Positions 54,240 through 64,000 of a DNA stretch of 64,000 bases are shown in pieces. Under the pieces are notes generated by a model that searched no databases, was not told where the DNA came from, and worked only from the letters and a program-made list of their open reading frames with translations. Source of the stretch: Lachnospiraceae bacterium (lineage in GTDB: Bacteria > Bacillota > Clostridia > Lachnospirales > Lachnospiraceae). Every line of letters starts with the position of its first letter. The first letter of the stretch is position 1. The translations under genes and the position numbers were made by a program. Location of the stretch: positions 1 through 64,000 of the forward strand of contig JAGBNK010000021.1 in the NCBI GenBank assembly GCA_017634455.1. The letters run 5' to 3'.

Positions 54240-56909
54240 CTACAATTTCAATCTATCAAGTTCCGCAAAAAAGTCTCTGGCAGAAACTCTTCTGGCACCA
54301 TCTCCCATAATAATCTTCTGAACCAGACCATCTGATGATATAACTGTTACATCAGCATTGTCTGCATTTACCATCTCATGGGTTGTCCGCTCAATATAGG
54401 CATCTGCCGTCTGATTTTCCTTTGTAAATACTATGTATATATTATTATGCTTCATATCACGGGGAGCAGTATTTGGCACATTGTATGCATCAAAAACCAC
54501 AATGAGTTCACATCCCATAAATCCCTGATAATTACATAATGCATCAATCAAAGCTCCTCGGGCAGCATCCAGATTTTCCTCAGCCAACTCATGCCATAAT
54601 GGATGAGCATGTATTACATTATATCCATCCACCAGCACATACTTCTTTCTCTTTCTGGCAGCCTCATTTTCCTTTCGCTTTGCAGCCCCAGGATGATTTA
54701 ATTCATACTCTTCTCTCGCAGCCGCCACATTGGCAGCCTTTTGTTCAGCAGAAGTTATAGTCTTGGCTCTATTATAGTTCTGAAATTTCACCTCTCCATA
54801 AGTTCTGGTGAATATCTCTTCCAAGTCAGGTTCCAATCCGCCATAGCCGGTATAATCAGAATCTGCTTTTTTTGACTTCGACCTGTTAATCTGAGACTTA
54901 TCAACTAAGCCTCCGGTCACTAACTCCTCTTCTCCAACATAGTCCAGCTCACCTTCTATAGCATATCTCTCCTGACCGCCGTGTACATATATGGACTCAT
55001 AAGGATGCCTCATATCTGTATGGTAATCATATCCAATCTGTTCAATAATCTCCTGAGAATTATGACATGGAAAATATCCTTCCATCTCCAATATTAATTG
55101 TCCCATTCCTCCCGTATATGATGCAACCTCAGCAGCATAATCAATGATTGTAGCAACAGGCACTCTACCTGTCAGTACACACACGTCATCCCTAATCTCA
55201 GGAGTCATGATTTCTCCATGCATACGCTCCAAATCCGTCATGGCTCTACCCACATTATTTACTGGTAATTCAAGTGTCACTTTATAATATGGCTCAAGAA
55301 GCTGACTCTCCACTCGAAGAAGACCATTTCTTATGGCAATGTCTGTAGCCTTTCTAAAATCTCCACCCTCTGTATGCTTGGTATGAGACTTTCCCCTCAC
55401 CAAAGTGATATCCATATCCGTAAGGGCAGAACCGGTCAATATCCCCGGATGATTTCTTCTGGACAAATAATTAAGAACCTGATGCTGATAATTCTTGCCA
55501 AGCACATCCACCGGGCAATCCGTATGCACCACAATACCACTTCCCGGTGGCAATGGCTTCATTTCAAGCACCACATCTGCGAAATGCTTCAAGGGTTCAA
55601 AATGCCCATGACCTGTAACCTCCTGTAAAATGGTTTCCTTGTACATAATATTGCCGGTTCCAAAATCAATATTCCTGCCAAAGCGTTCCTGCATCTTGGC
55701 CTGAATAATCTCCAGCTGAATCTTGCCCATCAATCGGATATTTATCACGTCTGCTCCATCAATATATTCCAACTCCAGAGCCAGATCCTCATCATTTAAC
55801 TCTTTCAATTCACTGTATACTTCGTGAATATTATCATTCTTGTCCACCAACACACGATACTTCAATACAGGTTGAACCAGGGATTCCTCGCCCTCTGGCA
55901 GATTTCCAAAGCCCATTGACGGTCTGGAATTATCTACTCCAGTTAGGGCTACAATATCCCCGGCGCCAGCTTCATTTACCAGCTCATATTTGTCACCATT
56001 ATATCGTCGAATCTCATTAACCTTTCTGGCATCGCTTGGATAGGAATCAAAGGGCTGAATCATATCCTTGGCCTTTAATGTGCCTCCGGTTATTCTAATC
56101 CAAGTCTGACGCACATTATTATTATCCCTTGTAATCTTGAAACATCTGGCTCCAAAGTCGTCATCTGATGTTCCAACATTTTCCAGAGACAAATCCATAG
56201 ACAAGGCCTGTTCATAAAAAGCCAGAAGCTCATCCACTCCCTGTTCCTTCAAGGCAGAGCCAAAAAAAACAGGATAAATTTTTCTATCATTGACAGCCTG
56301 TACTATAGATTTATGGCTTATATCTCCTGTATCCAGGAATTCCTCCATGAGATTCTCCGAGGACATGGAAATCTCCTCCAGAAGTTCATCAGACATAACC
56401 CAGTTACTATCATCTGTACCATCTAAATCCGTAACTACTCCGGTGAAGTCCATACACTCCTCCGACAGAGTCTCTCTAATATTTGCCATCAGTTCTTCTT
56501 TAGACTTTGGAGAGATATCCATCTTGTTTACAAATAGAATTGTAGGAATATTATATCTATCCATCAATTTCCATAAAGTTCTGGTATGACTCTGAACTCC
56601 GTTAATACCATTTATCACAAGAAAGGCATAGTCCAGCACACTTAGGCATCTCTCCATCTCGGCGGAGAAATCCACATGCCCCGGTGTATCAATAAATATA
56701 ACCTCGTTATCACCCATTGGGATTCTGGCAATCTTGGAATAGATTGTAATGCCACGCTGACGCTCTATGTCATCTGTATCCATAAAGGAATCCTTGTCAT
56801 CCACCCTTCCCATTTTACGAATTACATTTTTCTTATATAGAATTGTCTCTGAAAGGGTTGTCTTGCCTGCATCCACATGGGCCACAATCCCCAAAGTAAT
56901 CTTATTCAT
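54240..56909 (-). CDS. Ribosomal-protection-type GTPase fused to a NYN/YacP nuclease domain
   Basis: 889 residues from the ATG at 56909, preceded by AGGAG; the upstream ATG at 56954 has no SD. The first ~650 residues are EF-G-like, as in Tet(M)/Tet(O): G1 AHVDAGKTTL, G3 DTPGHVDFSAEMERCL, G4 NKMD, then domains III-V. A charged linker (RKENEAARKRKK) leads to a C-terminal NYN domain (VDGYNVIH, then FDAYN, TADAYIE and SSDG) like YacP/Rae1, an endonuclease acting at the ribosomal A site. The Tet(M) SPVSTPADF loop is not seen, so classical tetracycline resistance is doubtful. Confidence 0.88.
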   Translation of the reverse strand: MNKITLGIVAHVDAGKTTLSETILYKKNVIRKMGRVDDKDSFMDTDDIERQRGITIYSKIARIPMGDNEVIFIDTPGHVDFSAEMERCLSVLDYAFLVINGINGVQSHTRTLWKLMDRYNIPTILFVNKMDISPKSKEELMANIRETLSEECMDFTGVVTDLDGTDDSNWVMSDELLEEISMSSENLMEEFLDTGDISHKSIVQAVNDRKIYPVFFGSALKEQGVDELLAFYEQALSMDLSLENVGTSDDDFGARCFKITRDNNNVRQTWIRITGGTLKAKDMIQPFDSYPSDARKVNEIRRYNGDKYELVNEAGAGDIVALTGVDNSRPSMGFGNLPEGEESLVQPVLKYRVLVDKNDNIHEVYSELKELNDEDLALELEYIDGADVINIRLMGKIQLEIIQAKMQERFGRNIDFGTGNIMYKETILQEVTGHGHFEPLKHFADVVLEMKPLPPGSGIVVHTDCPVDVLGKNYQHQVLNYLSRRNHPGILTGSALTDMDITLVRGKSHTKHTEGGDFRKATDIAIRNGLLRVESQLLEPYYKVTLELPVNNVGRAMTDLERMHGEIMTPEIRDDVCVLTGRVPVATIIDYAAEVASYTGGMGQLILEMEGYFPCHNSQEIIEQIGYDYHTDMRHPYESIYVHGGQERYAIEGELDYVGEEELVTGGLVDKSQINRSKSKKADSDYTGYGGLEPDLEEIFTRTYGEVKFQNYNRAKTITSAEQKAANVAAAREEYELNHPGAAKRKENEAARKRKKYVLVDGYNVIHAHPLWHELAEENLDAARGALIDALCNYQGFMGCELIVVFDAYNVPNTAPRDMKHNNIYIVFTKENQTADAYIERTTHEMVNADNADVTVISSDGLVQKIIMGDGARRVSARDFFAELDRLKL

Positions 56910-56979
56910 AATTATTCTCCTAAAAAACGGACTATGCACTAAATTATAGCACATAGTCCGCCTTCAAAAATATGAAATT

Positions 56980-58032
56980 CTACATGGCCAAATCCACATG
57001 CTGAACCGTTCCGGGACGGCCGTCTTCCATAAGATACATTCCGCTCCTTCTTACCGCAGCCCCCACTTTGCCATTCTCATGTCTTAACACATAATCTGTG
57101 GGCACATTTTCCAGACAGATAGCTCCTACACCCTTGTCCTTCAACTTGTAACATGTATCCTGACCATCAGCTCCCGGAGTCCAGATAAGCAGCTTGTCAA
57201 ATATTTCATCTGCCTCATCTATCCATCCATTGCCATCCATATCGTACTGTGACAAATCGGCAAAGCCATTGCCTGAAGCAGTTCCAAACAGTTCTGAGCC
57301 ATCATTAATACGCCCATCTGCATTTCGATCCAGGGCCAGAAAACCACTTCCCAAACCCAGACGGCTTAGTTCTTCCACCTTGCCATCAGCATCTAAATCG
57401 AAGAAGAATGTCTGATTTTCCACATCCACCACATCACTATCAATATTTATCACCAATGGATCTACATATTTTGGTGAAATATTAAAATTATGCTCCGTGG
57501 CTTTCATGTAGAATTTCTCACTCATTCCCACATTTACATCAAAATCAATCTGTCTCCCATCTGCAGTCATTACAGTTCCGGTTGTGTTGAAATTATAGCT
57601 CTTCTCCTCCCGGTACTCGTATGTGGAAATATTTTCCGTAATGTCCCATCCAATCTGTCCACCCATGTTACCATCGAAAAATGTTATACCCATATCCGAC
57701 AACTTCTGTTCAAACTGAGTATTCCTCGCACGGTTCACTCCATAGAGAAATATTCTCAACAGATAATTCAAGGTCTCAAACTGTATCTTGGTGGGCACAT
57801 TTTCACCGGCCTGTAACTCCCGGGTCACATTCCCTACCTGTGTCAGATTTCCCTGGTCATCATAATTATTGATGCCAGCATCCATGTAGGACAACACATC
57901 CTTGAAGGACAATGCCCCTTTATTTTGCGGCATGTTAATCAACCCTACGCCTGCTGATTCTGTCGCAAAACGTTCCGACATCTTCATACTAGACTTAGAG
58001 GACATGCTCATGTTTTGGGATGAAATAATCAT
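56980..58032 (-). CDS. EF-hand-like calcium-binding protein
   Basis: About 350 residues from the ATG at 58032, which follows AAGGAGGTGTT. The N-terminus is Ser/Met-rich (MIISSQNMSMSSKSSMK). The C-terminal third carries EF-hand/dockerin-type calcium loops: DLDADGKVEE, DRNADGRINDGSELFG and DMDGNGWIDEADEIF. No signal peptide is seen. The role is unknown; a structural or secreted calcium-binding protein is possible. Confidence 0.75.
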   Translation of the reverse strand: MIISSQNMSMSSKSSMKMSERFATESAGVGLINMPQNKGALSFKDVLSYMDAGINNYDDQGNLTQVGNVTRELQAGENVPTKIQFETLNYLLRIFLYGVNRARNTQFEQKLSDMGITFFDGNMGGQIGWDITENISTYEYREEKSYNFNTTGTVMTADGRQIDFDVNVGMSEKFYMKATEHNFNISPKYVDPLVINIDSDVVDVENQTFFFDLDADGKVEELSRLGLGSGFLALDRNADGRINDGSELFGTASGNGFADLSQYDMDGNGWIDEADEIFDKLLIWTPGADGQDTCYKLKDKGVGAICLENVPTDYVLRHENGKVGAAVRRSGMYLMEDGRPGTVQHVDLAM

Positions 58033-58101
58033 CCGAACACCTCCTTTTACAATTGTATTGAACTGAGATTGTAAAAAAGGTGCGCGCATTGATAAAATAC
58101 A

Positions 58102-58140
58102 AAAAGCAACCTTTGAAAATCCCTTTTCAAAAGTTGCCTT
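58102..58140 (-). terminator. Terminator after the CPBP gene
   Basis: AAGCAAC with TTTGAAAA pairs with TTTTCAAA and GTTGCCTT; the minus-strand tail is TTTTTGTATTTTAT. It ends the glgP-patatin-CPBP transcript. Confidence 0.85.
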
Positions 58141-58184
58141 CCTTGAACGTATATATCTAATATTTAATTACAATCCCGTACAAA

Positions 58185-59093
58185 TTATTTATCGGAAGTC
58201 TCAGCTGTTTCTTTAGCTGCCTGTGGTAAATTCTTATAAATCATCTCAAATCCCACATAAGTTGCTGCCATAGATGAAAATAAAAGGAGACCAAATTCAA
58301 TAGCTGACTTGCTGCCCTCTGGCATCACATATGATACAACAAAGCTTGATGCGTTAAATGTTATATGAATAATCATTCCCATAAGCAAGGAATCAGATTT
58401 CAAAACCAAATATCCAATTACAAGTCCGAGAACAAATGCATAAATAGACTGAATAGGATTCATATGCATAGCACCAAATAAAACAGCCTGAACAACATTC
58501 ACAACCCATAATCTAAAAATTCTATTAGCATATCCAACAGTCAGTCCTCTGAAAATCAACTCCTCTGATATAGGTCCAAGAATAACTACATATAGAATCA
58601 GAAGTGGTGTAACTTCACCGTCCAGTCCCACATTTTCCATAAGCTGAACATAGAATTCCATCCAGCTTGGAACCAATGTTGCAAGTATATTCATCAGAAA
58701 ATCACAAAGCACTTGCATACCAAGGGCCAACAGGATTACACCCGGAATATAAAACAATGGTTTAGTAGTGAGTTTTGCGCATTCTGCTTTCAGTTGAATC
58801 TTCTTTCCACTCTTCTTGATAAAGGCTATATAATACCAAATACCGAAGAGCAAAACTGCTGTCACTGAGTATATTGCAAATAATGCTCCCATTGTATTAC
58901 CTGAAGTAATATCTGTTGCAACCTGCATAATATAATCAAATGGATTACCATCACTTGACTTGTAATCTCTTATTTTCATAATAACTGCAAAGAAAATCAC
59001 TCCGTAGCTTACAAAAGTATTCAGAAACAACATTGCAATAGATGGCAACAATGTTAATAAAAAGTTGTTTGATTTGTTCTGTCTATTTTCCAT
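58185..59093 (-). CDS. CPBP family intramembrane metalloprotease
   Basis: 302 residues with about eight membrane segments. The CAAX-protease/bacteriocin-processing (CPBP) motifs are present: EELIFRGLTVG (EExxxR), FGAMHMN and HITFN. It may process prenylated or signal peptides. Its start overlaps the end of the patatin gene by about 11 bp. Confidence 0.88.
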   Translation of the reverse strand: MENRQNKSNNFLLTLLPSIAMLFLNTFVSYGVIFFAVIMKIRDYKSSDGNPFDYIMQVATDITSGNTMGALFAIYSVTAVLLFGIWYYIAFIKKSGKKIQLKAECAKLTTKPLFYIPGVILLALGMQVLCDFLMNILATLVPSWMEFYVQLMENVGLDGEVTPLLILYVVILGPISEELIFRGLTVGYANRIFRLWVVNVVQAVLFGAMHMNPIQSIYAFVLGLVIGYLVLKSDSLLMGMIIHITFNASSFVVSYVMPEGSKSAIEFGLLLFSSMAATYVGFEMIYKNLPQAAKETAETSDK

Positions 59094-59943
59094 TTAAGAA
59101 ATCCTTCAATCTGTTAATATTTTGCGTAGCATCTTCCACTCCATTATCATAGAGTTTCATCATAACCGCAGGTTCCGTTGTATAAGTTCCAATCTCTATA
59201 TCTGCCCTTGGATTAAAACAATACACCTGACCTTTGGCCCGTAAGCTTTCAACCATATCCATCTGAGCATTGTACTTCTCATGTCTATGATTCAAGTCCT
59301 TGACTATCTTGGGATATTTGCGTCTCAAGGCTGCAGTGTATGCAACTCTTCCACCTTGAGGTTTCATTCGAAATCCCTCTGGTTTGGAAAATATAATCAC
59401 TATTCTATCACATCCATGGTGCAAAGCATGCATTATAGGAATGGAGTCTGACACCCCTCCATCATAATATATATGCCCCTCATACTCAATAGGTTTACAT
59501 GCCACCGGCAAGGCGCAGGTAGCCATAATAGGCTGATACTCATTTCTGCGAATATCATTTTTGTTAAAATAATGAGGCTTACCGGTGAGTGCATCTGTTG
59601 CCGGCATATAGGTTTCCGTAGGATTATTAATATAGGCATCATAATCCAGTGGGTCAATCCCTCCCTCATTTGTCATATCACCATATATATATTGCAATCC
59701 AAATAGTGAACCGGTTCTCACCAAGCTTCTGACACTAATGTAATTAGGATCTTTCACATGCTTGGTATAAAACCTCATATTTCTCTCACGTTGACCAGCA
59801 AGAAAGGAGGCTGCATTAGCAGCCCCCGCAGAAACTCCAATACAATAATCGAAGTTTATATCATGGTCCAACAGTACATCTAACACGCCTGCGCTATATG
59901 CGCATTTCATACCCCCGCCCTCTACTATTAAACCTGTCTTCAT
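59083..59943 (-). CDS. Patatin-like phospholipase
   Basis: 286 residues. The oxyanion loop EGGGMKCAYSAGV, the nucleophile GVSAG, and the Asp of YYDGGVSDS form the Ser-Asp dyad of patatins. It likely deacylates phospholipids. It lies between glgP and the CPBP gene, overlapping the latter, so one transcript is likely. Confidence 0.9.
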   Translation of the reverse strand: MKTGLIVEGGGMKCAYSAGVLDVLLDHDINFDYCIGVSAGAANAASFLAGQRERNMRFYTKHVKDPNYISVRSLVRTGSLFGLQYIYGDMTNEGGIDPLDYDAYINNPTETYMPATDALTGKPHYFNKNDIRRNEYQPIMATCALPVACKPIEYEGHIYYDGGVSDSIPIMHALHHGCDRIVIIFSKPEGFRMKPQGGRVAYTAALRRKYPKIVKDLNHRHEKYNAQMDMVESLRAKGQVYCFNPRADIEIGTYTTEPAVMMKLYDNGVEDATQNINRLKDFLNGK

Positions 59944-59964
59944 TTCAAACCTCTATTTTCTTTA

Positions 59965-62418
59965 CTATTTCACAGTAATCTTGTCCAGCTTCCAGATATC
60001 CTTCACATATTCCTCAATAGTTCTATCTGATGAGAATTTACCAACATTTGCCACATTAAGCATTGCCATCTTGGCCCATCTCTCCTCGTCCTGATATGCT
60101 TCCATAATCTTCTGCTGAGCCTGGGCATATGATCTAAAATCAGCTAATACAAAATATGTATCTGCCTTGGCAGTGCACTGAGTATTAAGCAGTGAATTAT
60201 ACAAATCTCTAAACAGTTCAGTATCCTGTGGACTGTAGAAGCCATTTACCATCTGCATCATAACACGGCGAATTTCCATGTCATTATTGTAGATATCCAT
60301 AGGATTATAATCATTATTATTCTCATGAGCAATTACTTCATCAGCACTCATACCAAAGATAAATGCATTTTCCTCGCCCATCTCCTTCACCATTTCCACA
60401 TTGGCTCCATCCATGGTACCGATGGTTACAGCACCATTTAACATGAATTTCATATTACCTGTACCGGAAGCCTCCTTGGAAGCGGTTGATATCTGCTCAG
60501 ATACATCTGCTGCAGCAAAAATCCACTCAGCGTTAGAGACTCTGTAATCCTCAATAAATACCACCTTGATTTTATTATCAATAGCACCATCATTGTTAAT
60601 TACATCTGCCACGCTATTAATCAGCTTAATTGTAAGCTTGGCATTTCTATAACCTGCTGCTGCCTTGGCTCCAAAAATAAATGTACGAGGTACAAATTCC
60701 ATATCCGGATTTTCCTTCAATCTGTTGTACAGGTACATAACATGCATAATGTTGAGAAGCTGTCTCTTGTACTCATGCAGTCTCTTAACCTGTACATCAA
60801 AGATAGATGTAGGATCCACCTCAATACCGTTGTGTTCCTTGATATACTCAGCCAGGCGAACCTTGTTCTTGTATTTAATATTCATGAACTCAGCCTGAGC
60901 TTTCTTATCATCGGCATAAACCTCAAGCTTCTTCATCTTGGACAAATCTGTAATCCACTCATTGCCAATATGGTCTGTAACCCACTCAGTCAGCAATGGA
61001 TTTCCATGTAGCAAGAATCTACGCTGTGTAATACCGTTGGTCTTATTATTGAACTTCTTTGGGAACATATCATAGAAGTCCTTCAGAGATTCCTTCTTCA
61101 AAATCTCTGTATGTAAAGCTGCAACACCATTTACAGAATGTCCTGCTGCAATAGCCATATGAGCCATCTTCACCTGACCATCTCTGATGATGCCCATTCT
61201 GGCAACCTTACCCTCATCTCCCGGGAACTGTTCTCTAATGGCAATTTCAAATCTACGGTTAATCTCCTCCACAATCTGATAGATTCTAGGAAGCAGACGG
61301 GAGAAAATCTCGATTGGCCATTTCTCCAAAGCTTCTGACATAATTGTATGATTAGTATATGCCACAGTCTTGGTAGTAATATTCCATGCCTCATCCCAAT
61401 CTAAGCCTTCCTCATCAATGAGAATTCTCATAAGTTCAGGCACTGCCAAAGTAGGATGAGTATCATTCATCTGAATAGCAACCTTGGTATATAACTTCTT
61501 GATATCCTTGTGATTCTGCTTATAGTGATCGATAATTCTCTGCAAGCTGGCAGACACAAAGAAATATTGCTGCTTCAAACGAAGTTCCTTACCATAGATA
61601 TGATTATCATTTGGATATAGAACTTCAACTAAGTTTCTAGCCAGGTTCTGTTCCTCTACAGCCTTCTCATACTCTCCCTTGTCAAAGGAAGCCAGACTGA
61701 ACTCCTCCTTAGCTCTGGCATCCCATATCATAAGAGTATTAACCACATTGTTGTTGTATCCCAGAATCGGCATATCATATGGCACTGCCAAAATAGAATT
61801 GTAATTCTCATGAACAAATTCAGTCTTGCCATCTGCATTTACCACAGCTCTTACATAACCGCCAAATTTCACTTCATATGTATACTCAGGGCGAACCAGT
61901 TCAAATGGATAGCCGTTCTTTAACCAATCATCTGGCACTTCCTTCTGATATCCATCTTCAATCTTCTGTTTGAACATACCGTAGCGATAACGAATACCAC
62001 AACCATATGCTGAATATCCCAAAGTAGACAGAGAATCCATAAAACATGCCGCAAGTCTTCCAAGACCACCATTTCCAAGTGCCGGATCTGGCTCCTGATC
62101 CTCGATGGCATTGATATTGAATCCCATCTCGTCCAAGCATTCCTTGATTTTGTCATAGTTGCACAGGTTAATCATATTATTTCCCAATGCACGACCAACC
62201 AGAAATTCCATGGACATGTAATATACAGTCTTGGGATCCTGCTCCTTCACGGCTTTCTGCGTATCAATCCAGTTCTCAATAACCATATCCTTTACAACAG
62301 AGGATACAGCCTGAAACACCTCCTGTTCAGAAGCCTCCGCAAAATCTTTACGATACATTTTGCGTACATTATCTTCTACTTCTCTTTTAAATGCCTTCTT
62401 GTCAAATTTCTTTGTCAT
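59965..62418 (-). CDS. glgP: Glycogen phosphorylase
   Basis: PLP-dependent alpha-glucan phosphorylase releasing glucose 1-phosphate. 817 residues from the ATG at 62418, which follows AAGGAG with 9-base spacing. The PLP lysine is in EASGTGNMKFMLNGA, and NGGLGRLAACF and KRLHEYKRQLLN are family signatures. It indicates glycogen storage. Confidence 0.97.
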   Translation of the reverse strand: MTKKFDKKAFKREVEDNVRKMYRKDFAEASEQEVFQAVSSVVKDMVIENWIDTQKAVKEQDPKTVYYMSMEFLVGRALGNNMINLCNYDKIKECLDEMGFNINAIEDQEPDPALGNGGLGRLAACFMDSLSTLGYSAYGCGIRYRYGMFKQKIEDGYQKEVPDDWLKNGYPFELVRPEYTYEVKFGGYVRAVVNADGKTEFVHENYNSILAVPYDMPILGYNNNVVNTLMIWDARAKEEFSLASFDKGEYEKAVEEQNLARNLVEVLYPNDNHIYGKELRLKQQYFFVSASLQRIIDHYKQNHKDIKKLYTKVAIQMNDTHPTLAVPELMRILIDEEGLDWDEAWNITTKTVAYTNHTIMSEALEKWPIEIFSRLLPRIYQIVEEINRRFEIAIREQFPGDEGKVARMGIIRDGQVKMAHMAIAAGHSVNGVAALHTEILKKESLKDFYDMFPKKFNNKTNGITQRRFLLHGNPLLTEWVTDHIGNEWITDLSKMKKLEVYADDKKAQAEFMNIKYKNKVRLAEYIKEHNGIEVDPTSIFDVQVKRLHEYKRQLLNIMHVMYLYNRLKENPDMEFVPRTFIFGAKAAAGYRNAKLTIKLINSVADVINNDGAIDNKIKVVFIEDYRVSNAEWIFAAADVSEQISTASKEASGTGNMKFMLNGAVTIGTMDGANVEMVKEMGEENAFIFGMSADEVIAHENNNDYNPMDIYNNDMEIRRVMMQMVNGFYSPQDTELFRDLYNSLLNTQCTAKADTYFVLADFRSYAQAQQKIMEAYQDEERWAKMAMLNVANVGKFSSDRTIEEYVKDIWKLDKITVK

Positions 62419-62521
62419 AAACTCAATCTCCTTCTTAACTCTTTCCCTTAATAATCTCATAATACAACAAATCTATGGTCTGATAAATAATATTATACCA
62501 AACCATAGATTAAAATTGTTC

Positions 62522-64000
62522 TTATAATCTAGTTACACCAAGTGTAACCTGCTTACCATTAATGTTCCATTCCTTTACCAGGTCTCCCTGAGCCCCGGCA
62601 ACAACTTCGTCAGCCAAAACTTCACTGCTAATGGTTTCCTTATTTCTGTCAAAGATTGCACTAACCTCTTCATTAGCATCATAAGATACCTGAATATGAT
62701 CCATAACTTCGAATCCAGCATCTTTTCTCATAGTCTGAACCTTTGAGATAATCTCGCGAACGAATCCTTCCTCAAGAAGTTCAGGTGTCATATTAGTATC
62801 AAGTACTACTGTCACACCATGATCTGTATTTGAAACGAAGCCTTCTACCTCTGCTGCTTCAATAAGCAAATCTTCCTCTGTAAGAGCCTCAACAACTCCA
62901 TCAACTGTAATTGTAAGAGTTCCCTCTGACTTCAATTCCTTCATTGCTGCCTGTCCATCCAAGTTAGCCAAAATTTCCTTTACAGCGTTAATGTTCTTAC
63001 CGAAACGACGACCCAATGTCTTGAGCTGTGGTTTGAAGTTATATGAAGTGAGATCACTTACATCTGACTTGTATTCAATAGCCTTGACATTTAACTCATC
63101 ACGGATGATATCAAGGTAGAACTGAGAAATCTCCTCCTCAGCCTTTACATACATCTGACCGATTGGCTGACGATTCTTGATGTTGGATGTATTTCTACAA
63201 GCACGTCCAAGAACTACTGCCTCAAGAACCACTTCCATCTTGGCCTCTAAGTCCTCATCGATCCACTCTGTCTTCACTTCTGGGAAGTCACACAGATGAA
63301 TTGACTCTGGAGCTGTAGCATCAATTGAGCATACAAGGTTGCGATAGATTTCTTCTGTCATAAATGGAATCATAGGTGCTGCTGCCTTGGAAATCTCAAC
63401 CAAAGCTGTGTACAGAGTCATATAAGCATTAATCTTATCCTGCTCCATACCCTTTGCCCAGAATCTCTCACGGCTACGGCGCACATACCAGTTAGACATA
63501 TCATCTACGAATTTCTCAAGGCTTCTAGCTGCCTCAGGAATTCTATAATTTCCAAGATTTGTATCCACTTCCTTGATTGTAGTTGCAAGTCTAGATAACA
63601 ACCATCTATCCATAACTGTAAGTGAATCATAATCCATTTCATACTTTGTAGCATCGAACTCATCAATATTGGCATAGAGAACGAAGAAAGCATATGTGTT
63701 CCACAAAGTACCCATGAACTTTCTCTGTCCTTCTAATACTGCATCACCATGGAATCTGTTTGGAAGCCATGGAGCTGAGTTGATATAGAAGTACCATCTG
63801 ATTGCATCTGCACCATATTTCTCAAGTGCCTCAAATGGGTCTACTGCATTTCCCTTAGACTTAGACATCTTCTGTCCATTCTTGTCCTGTACATGACCTA
63901 ATACGATTACATTCTCGTATGGAGCCTTGTTAAATAATAATGTAGACTCAGCCATAAGTGAATGGAACCATCCACGAGTCTGGTCAACAGCCTCTGAGAT
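62522..64000 (-). CDS. ileS: Isoleucyl-tRNA synthetase, C-terminal part (cut by window edge)
   Basis: Class I synthetase charging tRNA-Ile. Only the last 492 residues are in the window; the reading frame runs to the right edge (DQTRGWFHSLMAES). KMSKSKGN is the ATP-binding signature, WYFYINSAPWLP marks the catalytic core, and the anticodon-binding domain follows. The C-terminus is of the type lacking a zinc finger. It lies about 100 bp before glgP. Confidence 0.95.
   Translation of the reverse strand: MSEAVDQTRGWFHSLMAESTLLFNKAPYENVIVLGHVQDKNGQKMSKSKGNAVDPFEALEKYGADAIRWYFYINSAPWLPNRFHGDAVLEGQRKFMGTLWNTYAFFVLYANIDEFDATKYEMDYDSLTVMDRWLLSRLATTIKEVDTNLGNYRIPEAARSLEKFVDDMSNWYVRRSRERFWAKGMEQDKINAYMTLYTALVEISKAAAPMIPFMTEEIYRNLVCSIDATAPESIHLCDFPEVKTEWIDEDLEAKMEVVLEAVVLGRACRNTSNIKNRQPIGQMYVKAEEEISQFYLDIIRDELNVKAIEYKSDVSDLTSYNFKPQLKTLGRRFGKNINAVKEILANLDGQAAMKELKSEGTLTITVDGVVEALTEEDLLIEAAEVEGFVSNTDHGVTVVLDTNMTPELLEEGFVREIISKVQTMRKDAGFEVMDHIQVSYDANEEVSAIFDRNKETISSEVLADEVVAGAQGDLVKEWNINGKQVTLGVTRL

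Noticed and set aside
54240-56909. Tetracycline resistance gene
   Set aside because: Although Tet(M)-like in its GTPase part, the Tet(M) SPVSTPADF loop is not visible and a nuclease domain is attached; no mobile element is nearby.

Overview
This window looks like a chromosomal segment of a low-GC anaerobic Clostridia species, most likely a member of the Lachnospiraceae. The evidence is a class III (oxygen-sensitive) ribonucleotide reductase, the SCIFF peptide with its radical SAM maturase, a fused SecDF, and several small proteins of a type I associate with Lachnospiraceae (DUF5721-like, DUF6142-like, DUF1934). The genus cannot be settled from sequence alone. It is mostly housekeeping: no insertion sequence, prophage, CRISPR array, rRNA or tRNA was found. 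Most genes lie on the minus strand.

Layout. 0-3.2 kb: a repeat-rich lipoprotein, an acetyltransferase and an orphan gene. 3.8-14.5 kb: a long minus-strand nucleotide cluster read pyrF-pyrK-pyrD-GNAT-pyrE-DUF-M29 peptidase-purE-purM-purN-purD. 14.7-17.2 kb: nrdD under a clear tandem NrdR-box promoter. 17.3-27.4 kb: TPR lipoprotein, DnaJ-like protein, folC, degV, transglutaminase-like lipoprotein, an atypical clpX, a lipase-like hydrolase and an MFS transporter. 27.5-32.6 kb: a hydrolase, dapA-dapB, a corrinoid adenosyltransferase and typA. 33-41.3 kb: an orphan gene, a gamma carbonic anhydrase, serS, glyA, secDF, scfB and the 48-codon scfA. 41.5-47.6 kb: a small membrane protein, a chemoreceptor, DUF1934, a GntR regulator, ispE and an orphan. 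47.7-64 kb: a small alarmone synthetase, an rRNA/tRNA methyltransferase, pfkA, dnaE, a ribosomal-protection GTPase fused to a NYN/YacP nuclease, an EF-hand protein, a CPBP protease, a patatin, glgP and the C-terminal half of ileS.

The most unusual content is between genes. At least 13 copies of a ~72-nt hairpin with a conserved core, and outer stems that change sequence while staying paired, sit downstream of typA, serS, the membrane-protein gene and the chemoreceptor gene. They point in the same direction as the gene they follow and usually end in a T-run, so they look like intrinsic terminators built around a conserved apical motif. A second ~72-nt structured family occurs three times between purN and purD. 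Two further arrays have exact or near-exact periods of 74 bp and 64 bp, and short 19-21 bp arrays touch the stop codons of two genes.

Among proteins, the most notable are the ribosomal-protection GTPase-NYN nuclease fusion, the divergent ClpX (altered ClpP-docking and substrate loops), the NrdD with a C-terminal redoxin domain, and a FolC with an inserted four-cysteine cluster. Functional statements come from family recognition by eye; no database search was possible.
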